Below, in pieces: positions 24,259 to 33,031 of a stretch of DNA of 41,026 nt. Numbering within the stretch: position 1 is the stretch's first letter; every line of letters starts with the position of its first letter. Made by a program: the position numbers and the translations under genes. The notes beneath the pieces were generated by a model. It was given only the letters and a program-made list of their open reading frames with translations. It had not been told where the DNA came from and ran no database searches. The DNA lies in NCBI GenBank assembly GCA_022702935.2, contig JAKIML020000075.1:1-41026 (forward strand), given 5' to 3'. This stretch comes from Bacillota bacterium (GTDB lineage: Bacteria; Bacillota; Clostridia; DSM-8532).

Positions 24259-25137
24259 TTGGAATGCAGGCTATGCCCGCGGGATTGCGGTGTTGATCGC
24301 AAAAGCTCGTCGGGTTATTGTCGAATGGGCCAAGCAGTTTTTGCGGCCAGGGCCATGCTTCATTATTTCGAGGAGCCCATTATCAGCGGTACCCGGGGCT
24401 CCGGCACCGTTTTTTTCTCAGGCTGTCCTTTAAGATGCTGTTTTTGTCAGAACTATCCCATCAGTCATGGGGGCATGGGGAAAGAAATATCGGTTGAACG
24501 GCTGACTGAGATTTATAAAGAGCTTCAAGGTCAGGGAGCACATAATATCAATCTGGTAAATCCCACCCATTTCTCCTGCGCTATCCTCGAAAGCCTGGAA
24601 CGAAGCCGGGGGGACATAACCATACCCTTTGTCTGGAATAGCAGCGGCTATGAACGGGTTGAGACACTGAAATGTTTTGAAGGGCATATACAGGTTTATC
24701 TGCCTGATTTAAAGTATATGAGCCCGGCCCTGTCAGCCCTTTATTCGGGGGCCCGGGATTATTTTGACTATGCCGGAAAGGCCATATTGGAGATGTATCG
24801 CCAGGTGGGGCCAGTGTGCCTCAATGCCGAGGGTGTTATTGAAAAAGGGCTGATTATCCGTCATCTGGTCCTGCCCAATGCCACCCATGATTCCATAAAG
24901 CTGCTTTATTGGATGAAGGAAAACCTGCCCGACGATATTACCATCAGCCTTATGGGGCAATATACTCCGTTTCCGGATCATAAGCTGCCTAAAGGCCTTC
25001 AGCGCAAATTGACAAGCCGGGAATACGGGCTGGTGGTTGAAACCCTATACAAGCTGGGCTTTAAGTATGGATTCATTCAGGATTTGGAATCAGCAAGCAC
25101 CAGTTATACCCCTCAATTTGACCTGACGGGGGTGTAG
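24259..25137 (+). CDS. Radical SAM protein, PflA-like (COG1313)
   Basis: The 292-residue product contains the radical SAM cluster motif Cys56-x3-Cys60-x2-Cys63 (SGCPLRCCFCQN). A separate N-terminal Cys group (CRLCPRDC...GYC) is typical of the COG1313 branch annotated as putative pyruvate formate-lyase activating enzyme. The true reaction of this branch is not settled. The start is TTG at 24259, preceded by GGGGTGA; no ATG fits, since the conserved Cys-rich N-terminus begins right after it. No glycyl radical enzyme gene lies beside it. It converges with the GNAT gene at 25143 with five bases between the stops. Confidence 0.85.
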   Translation: MECRLCPRDCGVDRKSSSGYCRMGQAVFAARAMLHYFEEPIISGTRGSGTVFFSGCPLRCCFCQNYPISHGGMGKEISVERLTEIYKELQGQGAHNINLVNPTHFSCAILESLERSRGDITIPFVWNSSGYERVETLKCFEGHIQVYLPDLKYMSPALSALYSGARDYFDYAGKAILEMYRQVGPVCLNAEGVIEKGLIIRHLVLPNATHDSIKLLYWMKENLPDDITISLMGQYTPFPDHKLPKGLQRKLTSREYGLVVETLYKLGFKYGFIQDLESASTSYTPQFDLTGV

Positions 25138-25142
25138 GCGAA

Positions 25143-25589
25143 CTATAAAGGCCGCTTTAAGTAAACCATATCCACCAACTGTATTCCGTTCTCATACATG
25201 GGATGGTCGTAGTTGTCCACAAAGAAGTTTTTGACCACATGGGATCTTGTAAAACCACAGCTTTCATAGAAATTGAGGGTACTGGGACAATCCCCCGTGC
25301 CCACATAGAGCACGCTGCCCTTGTCCTTATAGTAATCGGTAATATACGCAATGAGGGCTTTCCCATAGCCCTTTCGCTGATATTTGGGAACCGTCACGAT
25401 ATTTTTGATTTCGTATACCCCAGCCTCCTCCTGCGTGATAACGCATAGGGCCTTAAGGTCATCCTCATACAGGGCAAACATCTCACCCCGATACAGGTAC
25501 TTTTCTATCATGTCCACCGACTCGTCGGCAATCAGGAGCAGATCCATGTATAGGGGCTTTTCCTCATTCTTAATCTTTATAATGGCCAT
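25143..25589 (-). CDS. GNAT-family N-acetyltransferase
   Basis: The 148-residue product shows the GNAT core: VYEIKNIVTVPKYQRKGYGKALIAYI (about residues 58-83) with the acetyl-CoA loop QRKGYGKA, then LNFYESCGFTRSHVV, the motif B turn. The acceptor is unknown. The ATG at 25589 follows AAGGAGCGC; the earlier frame up to 25619 lies before that site. It is a single-gene unit. Confidence 0.85.
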   Translation of the reverse strand: MAIIKIKNEEKPLYMDLLLIADESVDMIEKYLYRGEMFALYEDDLKALCVITQEEAGVYEIKNIVTVPKYQRKGYGKALIAYITDYYKDKGSVLYVGTGDCPSTLNFYESCGFTRSHVVKNFFVDNYDHPMYENGIQLVDMVYLKRPL

Positions 25590-25661
25590 AAAGCGCTCCT
25601 TTCTGTTGTCAGGATACACTCATTATACTTTATTCCGTTCAATGCCGGAGATCCTATATGA

Positions 25662-25702
25662 CTATAAAAAATAGATGTGCCGCTATACACAAGCGGCACA
25701 TC
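25662..25702 (-). terminator. Terminator of the CD3324-like gene
   Basis: A perfect 11-bp stem, GATGTGCCGCT (25674-25684) with AGCGGCACATC (25692-25702), is followed on the minus strand by TATTTTTTAT. Confidence 0.85.
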
Positions 25703-25706
25703 CTCT

Positions 25707-25979
25707 CTATAAACCTTTCATATCACGCAGAATACGCTGAATGCTTTTGGGGGTCAGGAAGTATTTCTCGGAAAGCGCCAAAAGGGTTACGCCCTTCTGA
25801 TAGTCCGCATATATTCTTCGGTTTCTTTCCTGCAAGTAAGCCCTGGTGTCGGTTGCTTCTCCCCATTTGCATCTTTTCGACTTAATCTTTGGTATGTAAA
25901 GAACCTGCCCGTCCACATATTCCTGGATTTTTTCAACCAATCCCTCGGGCAGAACATCCAATGCGGAAATATAGCCCAT
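25707..25979 (-). CDS. CD3324-family small HTH protein
   Basis: The 90-residue product has a conserved front (ISALDVLPEGLVEKIQEYVDGQVLYIPK), a linker with WGEATDTRAYLQERNRRIY, and a C-terminal helix-turn-helix (GVTLLALSEKYFLTPKSIQRIL). This layout is that of small CD3324-type proteins common in Clostridia and related to Mor-type activators; the function is not known. TAGGAGGG precedes the ATG. The leader (25980-26100) holds a 10-bp inverted repeat and a possible short upstream frame. Confidence 0.8.
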   Translation of the reverse strand: MGYISALDVLPEGLVEKIQEYVDGQVLYIPKIKSKRCKWGEATDTRAYLQERNRRIYADYQKGVTLLALSEKYFLTPKSIQRILRDMKGL

Positions 25980-26014
25980 TGTGCCCTCCTAAAAATGAGA
26001 TTTCCAGGATTGCA

Positions 26015-26053
26015 AAGGCTATTGTTATTAAGCATGCACTATGCAATAGCCTT
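26015..26053 (-). other. Inverted repeat in the leader of the CD3324-like gene
   Basis: AAGGCTATTG (26015-26024) and CAATAGCCTT (26044-26053) are perfect 10-bp arms around a 19-base loop, 36 bases before the start codon. No T run follows on the minus strand, so it is not a standard terminator. Confidence 0.5.
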
Positions 26054-26143
26054 CGCTATGCACAATGTTTCGTGCTTTTCCTTATGGATCATCACTCCTT
26101 ACATTAAAGCGTAAACAGTTGTATGTATAACTCTATTTATAAC

Positions 26144-27160
26144 TTATAAAAGAACGATGCCGCTTTGAGCGCAGGCCTTCTGCATGTCCTCAGGCCAGAT
26201 GGAGGCCTGAACCTCGCCCACATGGGCCTTGCCCAGCAGGAACATGCAAATACGGGACTGACCCAGACCGCCGCCAATGGTATAAGGAAGCCGTTTATTG
26301 AGAATGTCCTGATGGAAGGGCAGATGCTTTCTGTTTTCGCAGTGAGCCTTTTCAAGCTGGGACAGCAGCGATACCTCATCCACGCGGATACCCATGGAGG
26401 AAACCTCAAAGGCCGTGTCCAATACCGGGTAGTAGAAAATAATATCGCAGTTGAGGGCCCAATCGTCATAGTCAGGGGCCCGGCCGTCATGGCGCTGGCC
26501 AGACTTAAGCACATCTCCTATCTGCATGATGCAGGCGGCCCCATTGGCCTTGGTAAATGCCGTTTCACGCTGCTTGGGGGTCAGGGAAGGATACATGTCC
26601 TCAAGCTCCTGGGTGGTGATAAAGGAAATTTCATCGGAAAGATAACGGGGCAGTACGGGATACAGATCCGCTATATAGTCCTGAGTCTTTTTAAAGACAC
26701 TGTAGATCTTCTTCACCGTGGCCTTCAGGGTTTCCAGATTGCGCTGTTCCTTGGTGATAACCAGCTCCCAGTCCCATTGGTCCACATAGATGGAGTGAAG
26801 ATTATCGGGCTGCTCATCACGCCGGATAGCATTCATATCGGTATAAAGGCCTTCTCCGGGCGCAAACCCATAACGGCCAAGAGCCATTCTCTTCCATTTT
26901 GCAAGGGATTGAACCACTTCAACCGTTGCGCCGTCCACATACTTAACATCAAAGGAAACAGGGCGTTCAACCCCGTTCAGATTGTCATTCAATCCCGATT
27001 CGGGGCGGACGAAAAGAGGCGCGGAAACGCGGGTCAGATTCAGCGCTTCGGCCAAAGCATTTTCAAAGAAATCCTTAATTTTCTTAATGGCGATTTCGGT
27101 ATCCCTCAAATTAAGGGAAGGCGTATAGCCAGCCGGGAACTGACAGGAACATGAATCCAT
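26144..27160 (-). CDS. asnA: Aspartate-ammonia ligase (asparagine synthetase A)
   Basis: The 338-residue product matches AsnA along its length: NLRDTEIAIKKIKDFFENAL near the start, SGLNDNLNGVERPVSF, SLAKWKRMALGRYGF, DMNAIRRDE...SIYVDQWDWE, and TIGGGLGQSRICMFLLGKAHVGEVQ near the end. It makes asparagine from aspartate and ammonia with ATP to AMP, by a class II aminoacyl-tRNA-synthetase-like fold. The ATG at 27160 fits the family start; a GTG three codons earlier is possible. The ribosome binding site is weak. It is a single-gene unit, divergent from the lipoprotein at 27277. Confidence 0.95.
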   Translation of the reverse strand: MDSCSCQFPAGYTPSLNLRDTEIAIKKIKDFFENALAEALNLTRVSAPLFVRPESGLNDNLNGVERPVSFDVKYVDGATVEVVQSLAKWKRMALGRYGFAPGEGLYTDMNAIRRDEQPDNLHSIYVDQWDWELVITKEQRNLETLKATVKKIYSVFKKTQDYIADLYPVLPRYLSDEISFITTQELEDMYPSLTPKQRETAFTKANGAACIMQIGDVLKSGQRHDGRAPDYDDWALNCDIIFYYPVLDTAFEVSSMGIRVDEVSLLSQLEKAHCENRKHLPFHQDILNKRLPYTIGGGLGQSRICMFLLGKAHVGEVQASIWPEDMQKACAQSGIVLL

Positions 27161-27276
27161 AACCCACACTCACTTTCATATATTGTATATTGCACTTGAC
27201 ACATGCCTAATGGTATCATAAAAGTCACTGATATTAAAGCACAGAATATGAATTTTGTGCATGATGGAGGAAAAAA

Positions 27277-28077
27277 ATGAAGCATTTAAAGAGAACCCTT
27301 GCAATGATTCTTGCCTTGGTGTTGATGGCCACCTCCGTTGCTGCTTGTGGCAGAAAAGCGGAGGATGTTTCTGAGGATGTGAAGGAAACCGCTACAGCGA
27401 CGCCGGAGGCTACTCCCGAAGCAACCCCTGAAGCTACTCCTGAAGCAACCCCCGAGGCAACGCCTGAGGCGACACCCGATGCAGGGGATGATTCCGAAGA
27501 GGTTGAGGCCGACAAGGTCTTTGGTACAGTTAACGGCACCACCTATACCAATGAGTATTTCAAGTTTACCATGGAGTTCCCGGCCGATTGGCACGTTTCC
27601 AGCCGTGAAGAGCTGCTCCAGGTTAACCAGTTGGGTGCACAAGTTGTCAAGGAACAGAGCGGCACCAGCAAAGAAGTCATCGATTTGACCATGCAACAGA
27701 TTGTTCCTTTGTTTATGATTAGCAAGTACGGCATCTCTTCCCAGGAGGCCGACAATGCAACCATGAACGCCCAGGCTCTGAATCTGGGAATCCTTGTAAG
27801 CCAGTTTAAATCCCCCAAGGATTATCTGGATCTGGCCATTGAGGGTGTGAAGGCTCAGGGGATTGAGATGAACACAGGTGAGGTTACAGAGCTTAAGCTA
27901 GGCGGCCATGATTTTGCCACGGTTGAATCCACGCTCACAATCGCTGGTCTCGAAACCAAGCAGTCCATGTATGCCACCTTTATTGATAAGTATATCGTTC
28001 TCTTTACCATGGGTTATCTGGACGATGCCGGCAAGCAGACCCTGGTGGAGGTTATGAACAGCATAAAGTTCCAATAA
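27277..28077 (+). CDS. Lipoprotein with Thr-Pro-Glu-Ala repeats
   Basis: The 266-residue product has a lipoprotein signal with lipobox VAAC (Cys24), an acidic linker, and six TPEA units plus one TPDA (residues about 42-69) that act as a stiff, acidic spacer from the membrane. The rest (about 80-266) is a globular domain: FKFTMEFPADWHVSSREEL, LGGHDFATVESTLTIAG, YATFIDKYIVLFTMGYLDDAG. This resembles the PsbP/DUF1795-like lipoproteins of Firmicutes, whose role is unknown. TGGAGGAAA lies before the ATG. A terminator follows at 28131-28167. Confidence 0.82.
   Translation: MKHLKRTLAMILALVLMATSVAACGRKAEDVSEDVKETATATPEATPEATPEATPEATPEATPEATPDAGDDSEEVEADKVFGTVNGTTYTNEYFKFTMEFPADWHVSSREELLQVNQLGAQVVKEQSGTSKEVIDLTMQQIVPLFMISKYGISSQEADNATMNAQALNLGILVSQFKSPKDYLDLAIEGVKAQGIEMNTGEVTELKLGGHDFATVESTLTIAGLETKQSMYATFIDKYIVLFTMGYLDDAGKQTLVEVMNSIKFQ
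27400..27483 (+). repeat. Seven 12-bp coding repeats (TPEA/TPDA)
   Basis: Seven units of 12 bases encode Thr-Pro-Glu/Asp-Ala. Third positions differ between units, so the tract has drifted at silent sites while the amino acids were kept. Confidence 0.9.
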
Positions 28078-28130
28078 GCTATATCTGATTCTAAAGGGGC
28101 TGTAAATGCCCTGTAAAACACAGTCTTTCA

Positions 28131-28167
28131 AAAGGTCTTCCGGAAGTTTTCTCCGGCAGGCCTTTTT
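28131..28167 (+). terminator. Terminator of the repeat lipoprotein gene
   Basis: AAAGG and CCGGA arms (28131-28144) pair with TCCGG and CCTTT (28152-28165), then a T run. Confidence 0.75.
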
Positions 28168-28184
28168 CTTTTATCAAATACCCC

Positions 28185-28236
28185 TTGCAAAACTAACAAA
28201 GATCACATACAATGAATTTAGGAAAACGGTTTCCTA
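28185..28236 (+). promoter_or_regulatory. Promoter and LacI-type operator of the GH13 gene
   Basis: TTGCAA (28185-28190), 17-bp spacer, TACAAT (28208-28213). The palindrome TAGGAAAACGGTTTCCTA (28219-28236; 16 of 18 bases symmetric) covers the start of transcription, as expected for a LacI/MalR-type repressor site. Confidence 0.7.
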
Positions 28237-28289
28237 GTGAATAATAAAGGGCTGGGGACTAATATAACCCGAGATAAGGAGAAGGACAT

Positions 28290-30062
28290 ATGATCAATAA
28301 GGCGGCATTATTTCATCGGGCAGGGCTTGAATATCGCTATGCGGCGTCGGATGGAAAGGTGTATATCCGGTTAAGAGCGGCCTGTCAAAACCTTACCAAA
28401 GCAGTTCTTTACCATGGGCTTCGCTATGACAGACATAATCCTCCCAAGGTGGAGGCTCTTCCTATGGAGCGGGTATTGAGCGATGGTGTTCATGACTGGT
28501 TTGAGGCATCCTTTAAACCCAAGGATCCGAAAATCTTCTATTACTTTTATATAGAATCGGCCAATGATTCGGCCTACTATTTGGAAAGCGGCTTTAAAAG
28601 CCAGCCGGGGGATAACCGGAACGAGTTCTTTTACTTCCCGTATATCCTGGAAAGCGATAAGCTGAAAGTGCCGGATTGGGCACGGGGCATTGTGACCTAT
28701 CAGATCTTCCCCGATAGATTTGAAAGAGCCGAGGACTATGGACGGGTAAGGGAGGGTATTTCCCTGGATCCCTGGGGGGCTAAACCCACGGGACCCAATC
28801 AATTCATGGGCGGCAACCTTGAAGGCATAAGAACCCGTATCCCCTATCTCAAAGCGCTGGGCGTGGACGCCATCTATCTGACGCCCATCTTCAAATCCCC
28901 CTCCGTGCATCGTTATGATATCATCGATTACTACGATATTGATCCCATGCTGGGCGATAAGGACGACTTTAAGCGCCTGGTGGAGGATCTGCATAAGGCA
29001 GGCATCAAGATTATATTGGATGCGGTGTTCAACCATTGCAGCCATGAGTTCTTTGCCTTTAAGGATCTTCTGAAGAATCAGGAGAAATCCCGGTATAAGG
29101 ATTGGTTCTTCGTTAAAAAATACCCGGTGGCTTACGCCAGGGACACCTATGAGGCCTTTGCCGATATGGCCTGGAACATGCCCAAGCTGAACACCGCCAA
29201 TCCCGAGGTACAGGAATATTTCAGCCAGGTGGGCCGCTATTGGATTCGGGAATACCACATTGACGGCTGGAGAATTGACGTGGCCAATGAGGTGGATGCC
29301 AACTTCTGGAGAAAGTTCAGAATGGCCGTTAAGGCAGAAGACCCGGAAACCTTTATTGTGGGCGAGATCTGGGGGGACTCCTTCCGGTGGCTGCAAGGGG
29401 ACATGTTTGACTCAGTGATGCATTATCCCTTCACCTATGCCGTCAAGGAATGCTTTGCCCATAAGACCATTGATGCTGTGGCCATGGATCAGTGGCTCAA
29501 CCGCATTGCCGCCCTCTATACCCATGAGTGCAGGGATACCCTCTGGACCATCCTGGACAGCCATGACTCGGAGCGCTTTATCCATGCGGCCAATCTTAAT
29601 GAGGACGCACTTTTCATGGCCTCATTCATGCTTCTGACCTTCCCCGGCGCCCCCATGCTGTATTATGGCACCGAGCTTTTGATGGAAGGAGCTAATGATC
29701 CCGATTGCAGACGATGCATGGAGTGGGACAGAGTCACCGAGGATCATCCCCTCCTTAACCATTACAAAAAGCTCATTAAGTTGCGCAAGTCCCATGAGGC
29801 CTTAAGAAAGGGCAATTTCAGAACCTGGCGAGCCCCTGTGGATGGTGGGTATGCCTTCCTCAGAGAGACCCAGGATGAAACAGCGCTTATTGTACTTAAT
29901 ACCTCCGACAGCACCATGGCGATGGAGCTTACGGTTCCCGAGGGCCTTAAATCAGCGAAGAAGCTGGTGGATGCCTATGGTGAGCAGCCGGTCACCAAAA
30001 CCAGGGAAAGCATTCGTATCACCCTGCCGGCCAAAACCGGGGCCGTGGTGGTTCGGGGATAG
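28290..30062 (+). CDS. Neopullulanase/cyclomaltodextrinase-type alpha-glucosidase (GH13)
   Basis: The 590-residue product starts with an N-terminal beta-domain (about 1-120, CBM34-like) and has the GH13 barrel with its four conserved regions: DAVFNH (244-249), GWRIDVANE (326-334, nucleophile Asp330), EIWG (acid Glu359), and LDSHD (422-426). The N-terminal domain and the MGGNLEGI...YLKALGVDAIYLTPIF stretch are those of neopullulanases, maltogenic amylases and cyclomaltodextrinases. It has no signal peptide, so it degrades imported maltodextrins or cyclodextrins in the cytoplasm. It stands alone with a LacI-type operator on its promoter. Its stop is 10 bases from the convergent valS stop. Confidence 0.92.
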   Translation: MINKAALFHRAGLEYRYAASDGKVYIRLRAACQNLTKAVLYHGLRYDRHNPPKVEALPMERVLSDGVHDWFEASFKPKDPKIFYYFYIESANDSAYYLESGFKSQPGDNRNEFFYFPYILESDKLKVPDWARGIVTYQIFPDRFERAEDYGRVREGISLDPWGAKPTGPNQFMGGNLEGIRTRIPYLKALGVDAIYLTPIFKSPSVHRYDIIDYYDIDPMLGDKDDFKRLVEDLHKAGIKIILDAVFNHCSHEFFAFKDLLKNQEKSRYKDWFFVKKYPVAYARDTYEAFADMAWNMPKLNTANPEVQEYFSQVGRYWIREYHIDGWRIDVANEVDANFWRKFRMAVKAEDPETFIVGEIWGDSFRWLQGDMFDSVMHYPFTYAVKECFAHKTIDAVAMDQWLNRIAALYTHECRDTLWTILDSHDSERFIHAANLNEDALFMASFMLLTFPGAPMLYYGTELLMEGANDPDCRRCMEWDRVTEDHPLLNHYKKLIKLRKSHEALRKGNFRTWRAPVDGGYAFLRETQDETALIVLNTSDSTMAMELTVPEGLKSAKKLVDAYGEQPVTKTRESIRITLPAKTGAVVVRG

Positions 30063-30072
30063 CCTTGAATCA

Positions 30073-32463
30073 TTACTCCGGAATATGCACCGAGAAGGCT
30101 CCGGGCTTCAGAGTCAAGGTGAGGGCGCCTGTGGCGGCCTTAATATCCTTCTGGGTTTTACGAAGCAGGGATAAGCACCAATCCTCGGCCTGGATGAGAA
30201 GCTCGGGAAGCTCGGTTTTAAGAGAGAGGCTCCGCTCTGATTTATAGCGTCTGACCTCGCTCATGATGCTCATGATCCTGTCCCCAAAATTGATGAGGGT
30301 GTGGGCATATTTGGGAGCTTCTTCCCATTGGGTCAGATGCAGGGAAACGGTCCCTTCAAAGGCCCTGAAATAGGCCTGATAAATGGCCTCGGTAATATGG
30401 GGAACAAAGGGCGCATAGAGCTTTAACAGGGTCAGCAGTGTTTGATAAAGGGCAAACTGGGCGGAGCGGCGTTCCTCTGTCCCATGGATTTCAGGCTTGT
30501 AGAGCCTGTCCTTGACAATCTCCAGGTAATGATCGCAGAAGTCATTCCAGAAGAAGCTGTCAATGTCCTGACGGGCGCTTCCAACCTCATAATCGCTGAG
30601 CGCAGCGGCAGCCTTGGAAACGGTTTCCCGGCTCCTTTCCATGATCCACTGATCAATGGGAAGGAGCTTTTCCGGTTTGTGGCCGTCAAAATCCTCAAGA
30701 TGCATCAGGCAGAAACGGGAAGCATTCCAGAGCTTGGTCAGAAAGCGGCCCGAGATTTTGAGTTCATCCTCCGAGAACAGCGTGTCGGTGCCCAGCCTGG
30801 AGTTGGCGGCCCAATACCTCAGGGCATCGGCCGAATAGGTCTCAATGAGTGCCTCGGGAGACAGGGAGGCATTGCCCTTGGATTTGCTGATCTTTTCGCC
30901 CTTTTTGGCCATGACAAACCCGCAGACCATGATATCCTTCCAGGGGATTTGCCCTGTATGATACAGGCTTTTAACAATGGTGTAGAAGGCCCAGGTACGG
31001 ATAATCTCATGGGCCTGGGTGCGCATGCTCATGGGCAGAATGTGTTTTTGATCCGGTTCTCCCCAGTGGGCGTTGATAAGGGGGGTGACCGATGAGGTGG
31101 CCCAGGTGTCCAGAACGGCACTTTCGGGAATGAACTCCTGACAGCCGCAGCCACAGGCGGTCTTGGGCATGGTCTCCAGAGGGTTGACGGGAAGCTCCTC
31201 GTCCGAGGCCAAGTGAACCGTGCCGCAGGCCTTGCAGTACCAAACGGGGAAGGGAACCCCGAAATACCGCTGCCTGGATATGCACCAGTCCCATTTCAGG
31301 TTTTCAACCCAGACCAGATACCGCTGCTTCATATGGGCCGGATACCAGTTAATCTCATCAGCGGCCTTTAAGAAGCGATCTTTTTCGCTGAGAATGTCTA
31401 TAAACCATTGCCGGGAGGGCAGGATTTCAATCTCATGGCCGCACCGCTCATGAACCGAAACGGTGTGGAGGATGGTCTCCTGATGACGCAAAAGCCCTTG
31501 CTCCTTAAGTACCATAAGAATACGCTCCCTGGCCGCTTTTACCGGAAGTCCTCCGACATGGGGGATGGACGCGCAAAGAATACCGTCATCCTCCAGGACA
31601 CGGCGATAAGGAAGGCTGTGCTTATGATACCAATCCAGGTCGGTGCTGTCCCCGAAGGTAGCGCACATAACGGCACCCGTTCCCTTTTCCATGCTGACAT
31701 GGGCATCGGCCAGAATAGGAACCTCATGACCATAGAGGGGAACCCGGGCCTTCTTCCCTATATAGGCCTGGAACCGGGAATCCTCGGGATGAACGAAAAT
31801 AGCCACAACCCCATAGAGGAGCTCGGGGCGGGTAGTGGCGATCAATAGCTCTCCGCCATCAACCTCAAAAGGAAGGGTATTGAAGGTGCTTTCGCCCTCC
31901 CTGGCGTCCAGCTCGGCCTGAGCAATGGAGGTCCGGCACTGGGTACACCAGAGTACAGGGGTTTCCTTCTGATAGGCCTTGCCTTTACGGGCCAGGTCCA
32001 GGAAGGATTTCTGGGAAATACGCTGTGAAAGCGGGCTGATGGTCTCGTACTGAAGGCTCCAGTCAACCGAGAAGCCCAGGGATTGCCATAGGGCCTTGAA
32101 GGCCTCCTCATATTTTCGGGTGGTATCCATGCACAGGGAAATAAACGCGCTACGCTTCATGCTGTGGGCAGAAACACCCGCGTCCCGCTCTACAAGGCGC
32201 TCGGAGGGAAGCCCGTTATCGTCAAAGCCAAAGGGATAGAAGACATTCTTGCCCTGCATCCTCTGGAACCGTGCAATCATCTCGGCCTGGGTATAGGAGA
32301 AGATATGGCCGATATGAAGGCTGCCGCTGACGGTGGGCGGCGGTGTGTCAATGGAGTAGATCTCTCCCGGATGGTTCTCGTCAAACCGGTAGATTCCGTG
32401 CTCCTTCCAGAAGCTCTGCCAATGAGCTTCCGATTCCTTGAAATTATAGCGCTTGTCCAGCAT
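30073..32463 (-). CDS. valS: Valyl-tRNA synthetase, archaeal/rickettsial type
   Basis: The 796-residue product is a class I synthetase with PPPTVSGSLHIGH (41-53, the HIGH motif) and KKGEKISKSKGN (the KMSKS motif), an editing domain (LLIATTRPELL), and a C-terminal anticodon-binding part. The TVSG form of the first motif and the compact C-terminus without a long coiled coil match the archaeal/alpha-proteobacterial type, not the usual Firmicute ValS of about 880 residues. This suggests horizontal origin. It is nonetheless under a valine T-box leader (32520-32805, specifier GUA), so it is integrated into native control. AAGGAGG lies 8 bases before the ATG at 32463. Confidence 0.93.
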   Translation of the reverse strand: MLDKRYNFKESEAHWQSFWKEHGIYRFDENHPGEIYSIDTPPPTVSGSLHIGHIFSYTQAEMIARFQRMQGKNVFYPFGFDDNGLPSERLVERDAGVSAHSMKRSAFISLCMDTTRKYEEAFKALWQSLGFSVDWSLQYETISPLSQRISQKSFLDLARKGKAYQKETPVLWCTQCRTSIAQAELDAREGESTFNTLPFEVDGGELLIATTRPELLYGVVAIFVHPEDSRFQAYIGKKARVPLYGHEVPILADAHVSMEKGTGAVMCATFGDSTDLDWYHKHSLPYRRVLEDDGILCASIPHVGGLPVKAARERILMVLKEQGLLRHQETILHTVSVHERCGHEIEILPSRQWFIDILSEKDRFLKAADEINWYPAHMKQRYLVWVENLKWDWCISRQRYFGVPFPVWYCKACGTVHLASDEELPVNPLETMPKTACGCGCQEFIPESAVLDTWATSSVTPLINAHWGEPDQKHILPMSMRTQAHEIIRTWAFYTIVKSLYHTGQIPWKDIMVCGFVMAKKGEKISKSKGNASLSPEALIETYSADALRYWAANSRLGTDTLFSEDELKISGRFLTKLWNASRFCLMHLEDFDGHKPEKLLPIDQWIMERSRETVSKAAAALSDYEVGSARQDIDSFFWNDFCDHYLEIVKDRLYKPEIHGTEERRSAQFALYQTLLTLLKLYAPFVPHITEAIYQAYFRAFEGTVSLHLTQWEEAPKYAHTLINFGDRIMSIMSEVRRYKSERSLSLKTELPELLIQAEDWCLSLLRKTQKDIKAATGALTLTLKPGAFSVHIPE

Positions 32464-32519
32464 GTTCAAAACCTCCTTATGGATTAAGGCACAGGTTTTT
32501 GAGCCCCCCGAAAGCCAAA

Positions 32520-32805
32520 TAAAAAAGCCCTCGCCCTATTTTCATAGGACGAAGGCTGTTAAGCTTCCGCGGTACCACCTAGCTTTGCGCTCAAAAAATA
32601 AAGCGCACACTCTTTACGCCGTACGGGCCTGCTCGACCTTATACGGCTGCCCCTGTAACGTGGGACTCCTACGGTGAAGCCTAGTCAGGACAAATTCCTT
32701 TTCAGCTTACGGCTCAAGGGCTACCTTCACTTCTCTCATCACGGGAAATTCGCACCAACATTCCCTCTCTGGGCTTCAGAAAAGAAGCTACTCCTCCCTG
32801 TCAAT
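32520..32805 (-). promoter_or_regulatory. T-box riboswitch (valine specifier)
   Basis: On the minus strand the leader has the conserved AGGTGGTACCGCGG (32580-32567), whose UGGU pairs with an ACCA tRNA end. A terminator hairpin with TTTTTT is at 32556-32520. A stem I region has the specifier-loop pattern GAAGGTAGCCCTTGAG, with GTA (Val) at 32724-32722. Uncharged tRNA-Val should favour the antiterminator and valS expression. Confidence 0.92.
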
Positions 32806-32824
32806 GCCTTTTCGATTTTGCTCT

Positions 32825-32854
32825 ATTATATGCCGCTTGTTTTTGGATTGTCAA
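32825..32854 (-). promoter_or_regulatory. valS promoter
   Basis: On the minus strand TTGACA (32854-32849), 18-bp spacer, TATAAT (32830-32825). Confidence 0.8.
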
Positions 32855-32896
32855 GAGAGATTTTTTTACGATTGGCTTACGATTATTCCCCCGCAC

Positions 32897-32926
32897 TTGC
32901 AATGAAAATACTGCCAATGATATAAT
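32897..32926 (+). promoter_or_regulatory. dapB promoter
   Basis: TTGCAA (32897-32902), 18-bp spacer, TATAAT (32921-32926), divergent from valS. The leader then holds two hairpins: AAACTTA/TAAGTTT at 32939-32957 and CCCATAAAA/TTTTATGGG at 32967-32997, upstream of the riboswitch. Confidence 0.7.
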
Positions 32927-33031
32927 GTAATCTGCCGTAAACTTAATGAATAAGTTTCCAAAACATCCCATAAAATAGTTTCGGCACTTTTTATGGGGCT
33001 CACGTCATTATTCTGAAAAATCAATCAAGTA

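Noticed and set aside
26165-27154. 329-codon plus-strand frame opposite asnA
   Set aside because: It is the exact shadow of a fully conserved AsnA reading frame and has no ribosome binding site or recognisable domain.
27400-27483. Short repeats as a CRISPR array
   Set aside because: The units are contiguous 12-mers within a reading frame, with no spacers and no cas genes.
28371-29396. 341-codon minus-strand frame opposite the GH13 gene
   Set aside because: Antisense shadow of a gene with all four GH13 catalytic regions; no family match and no start signals.
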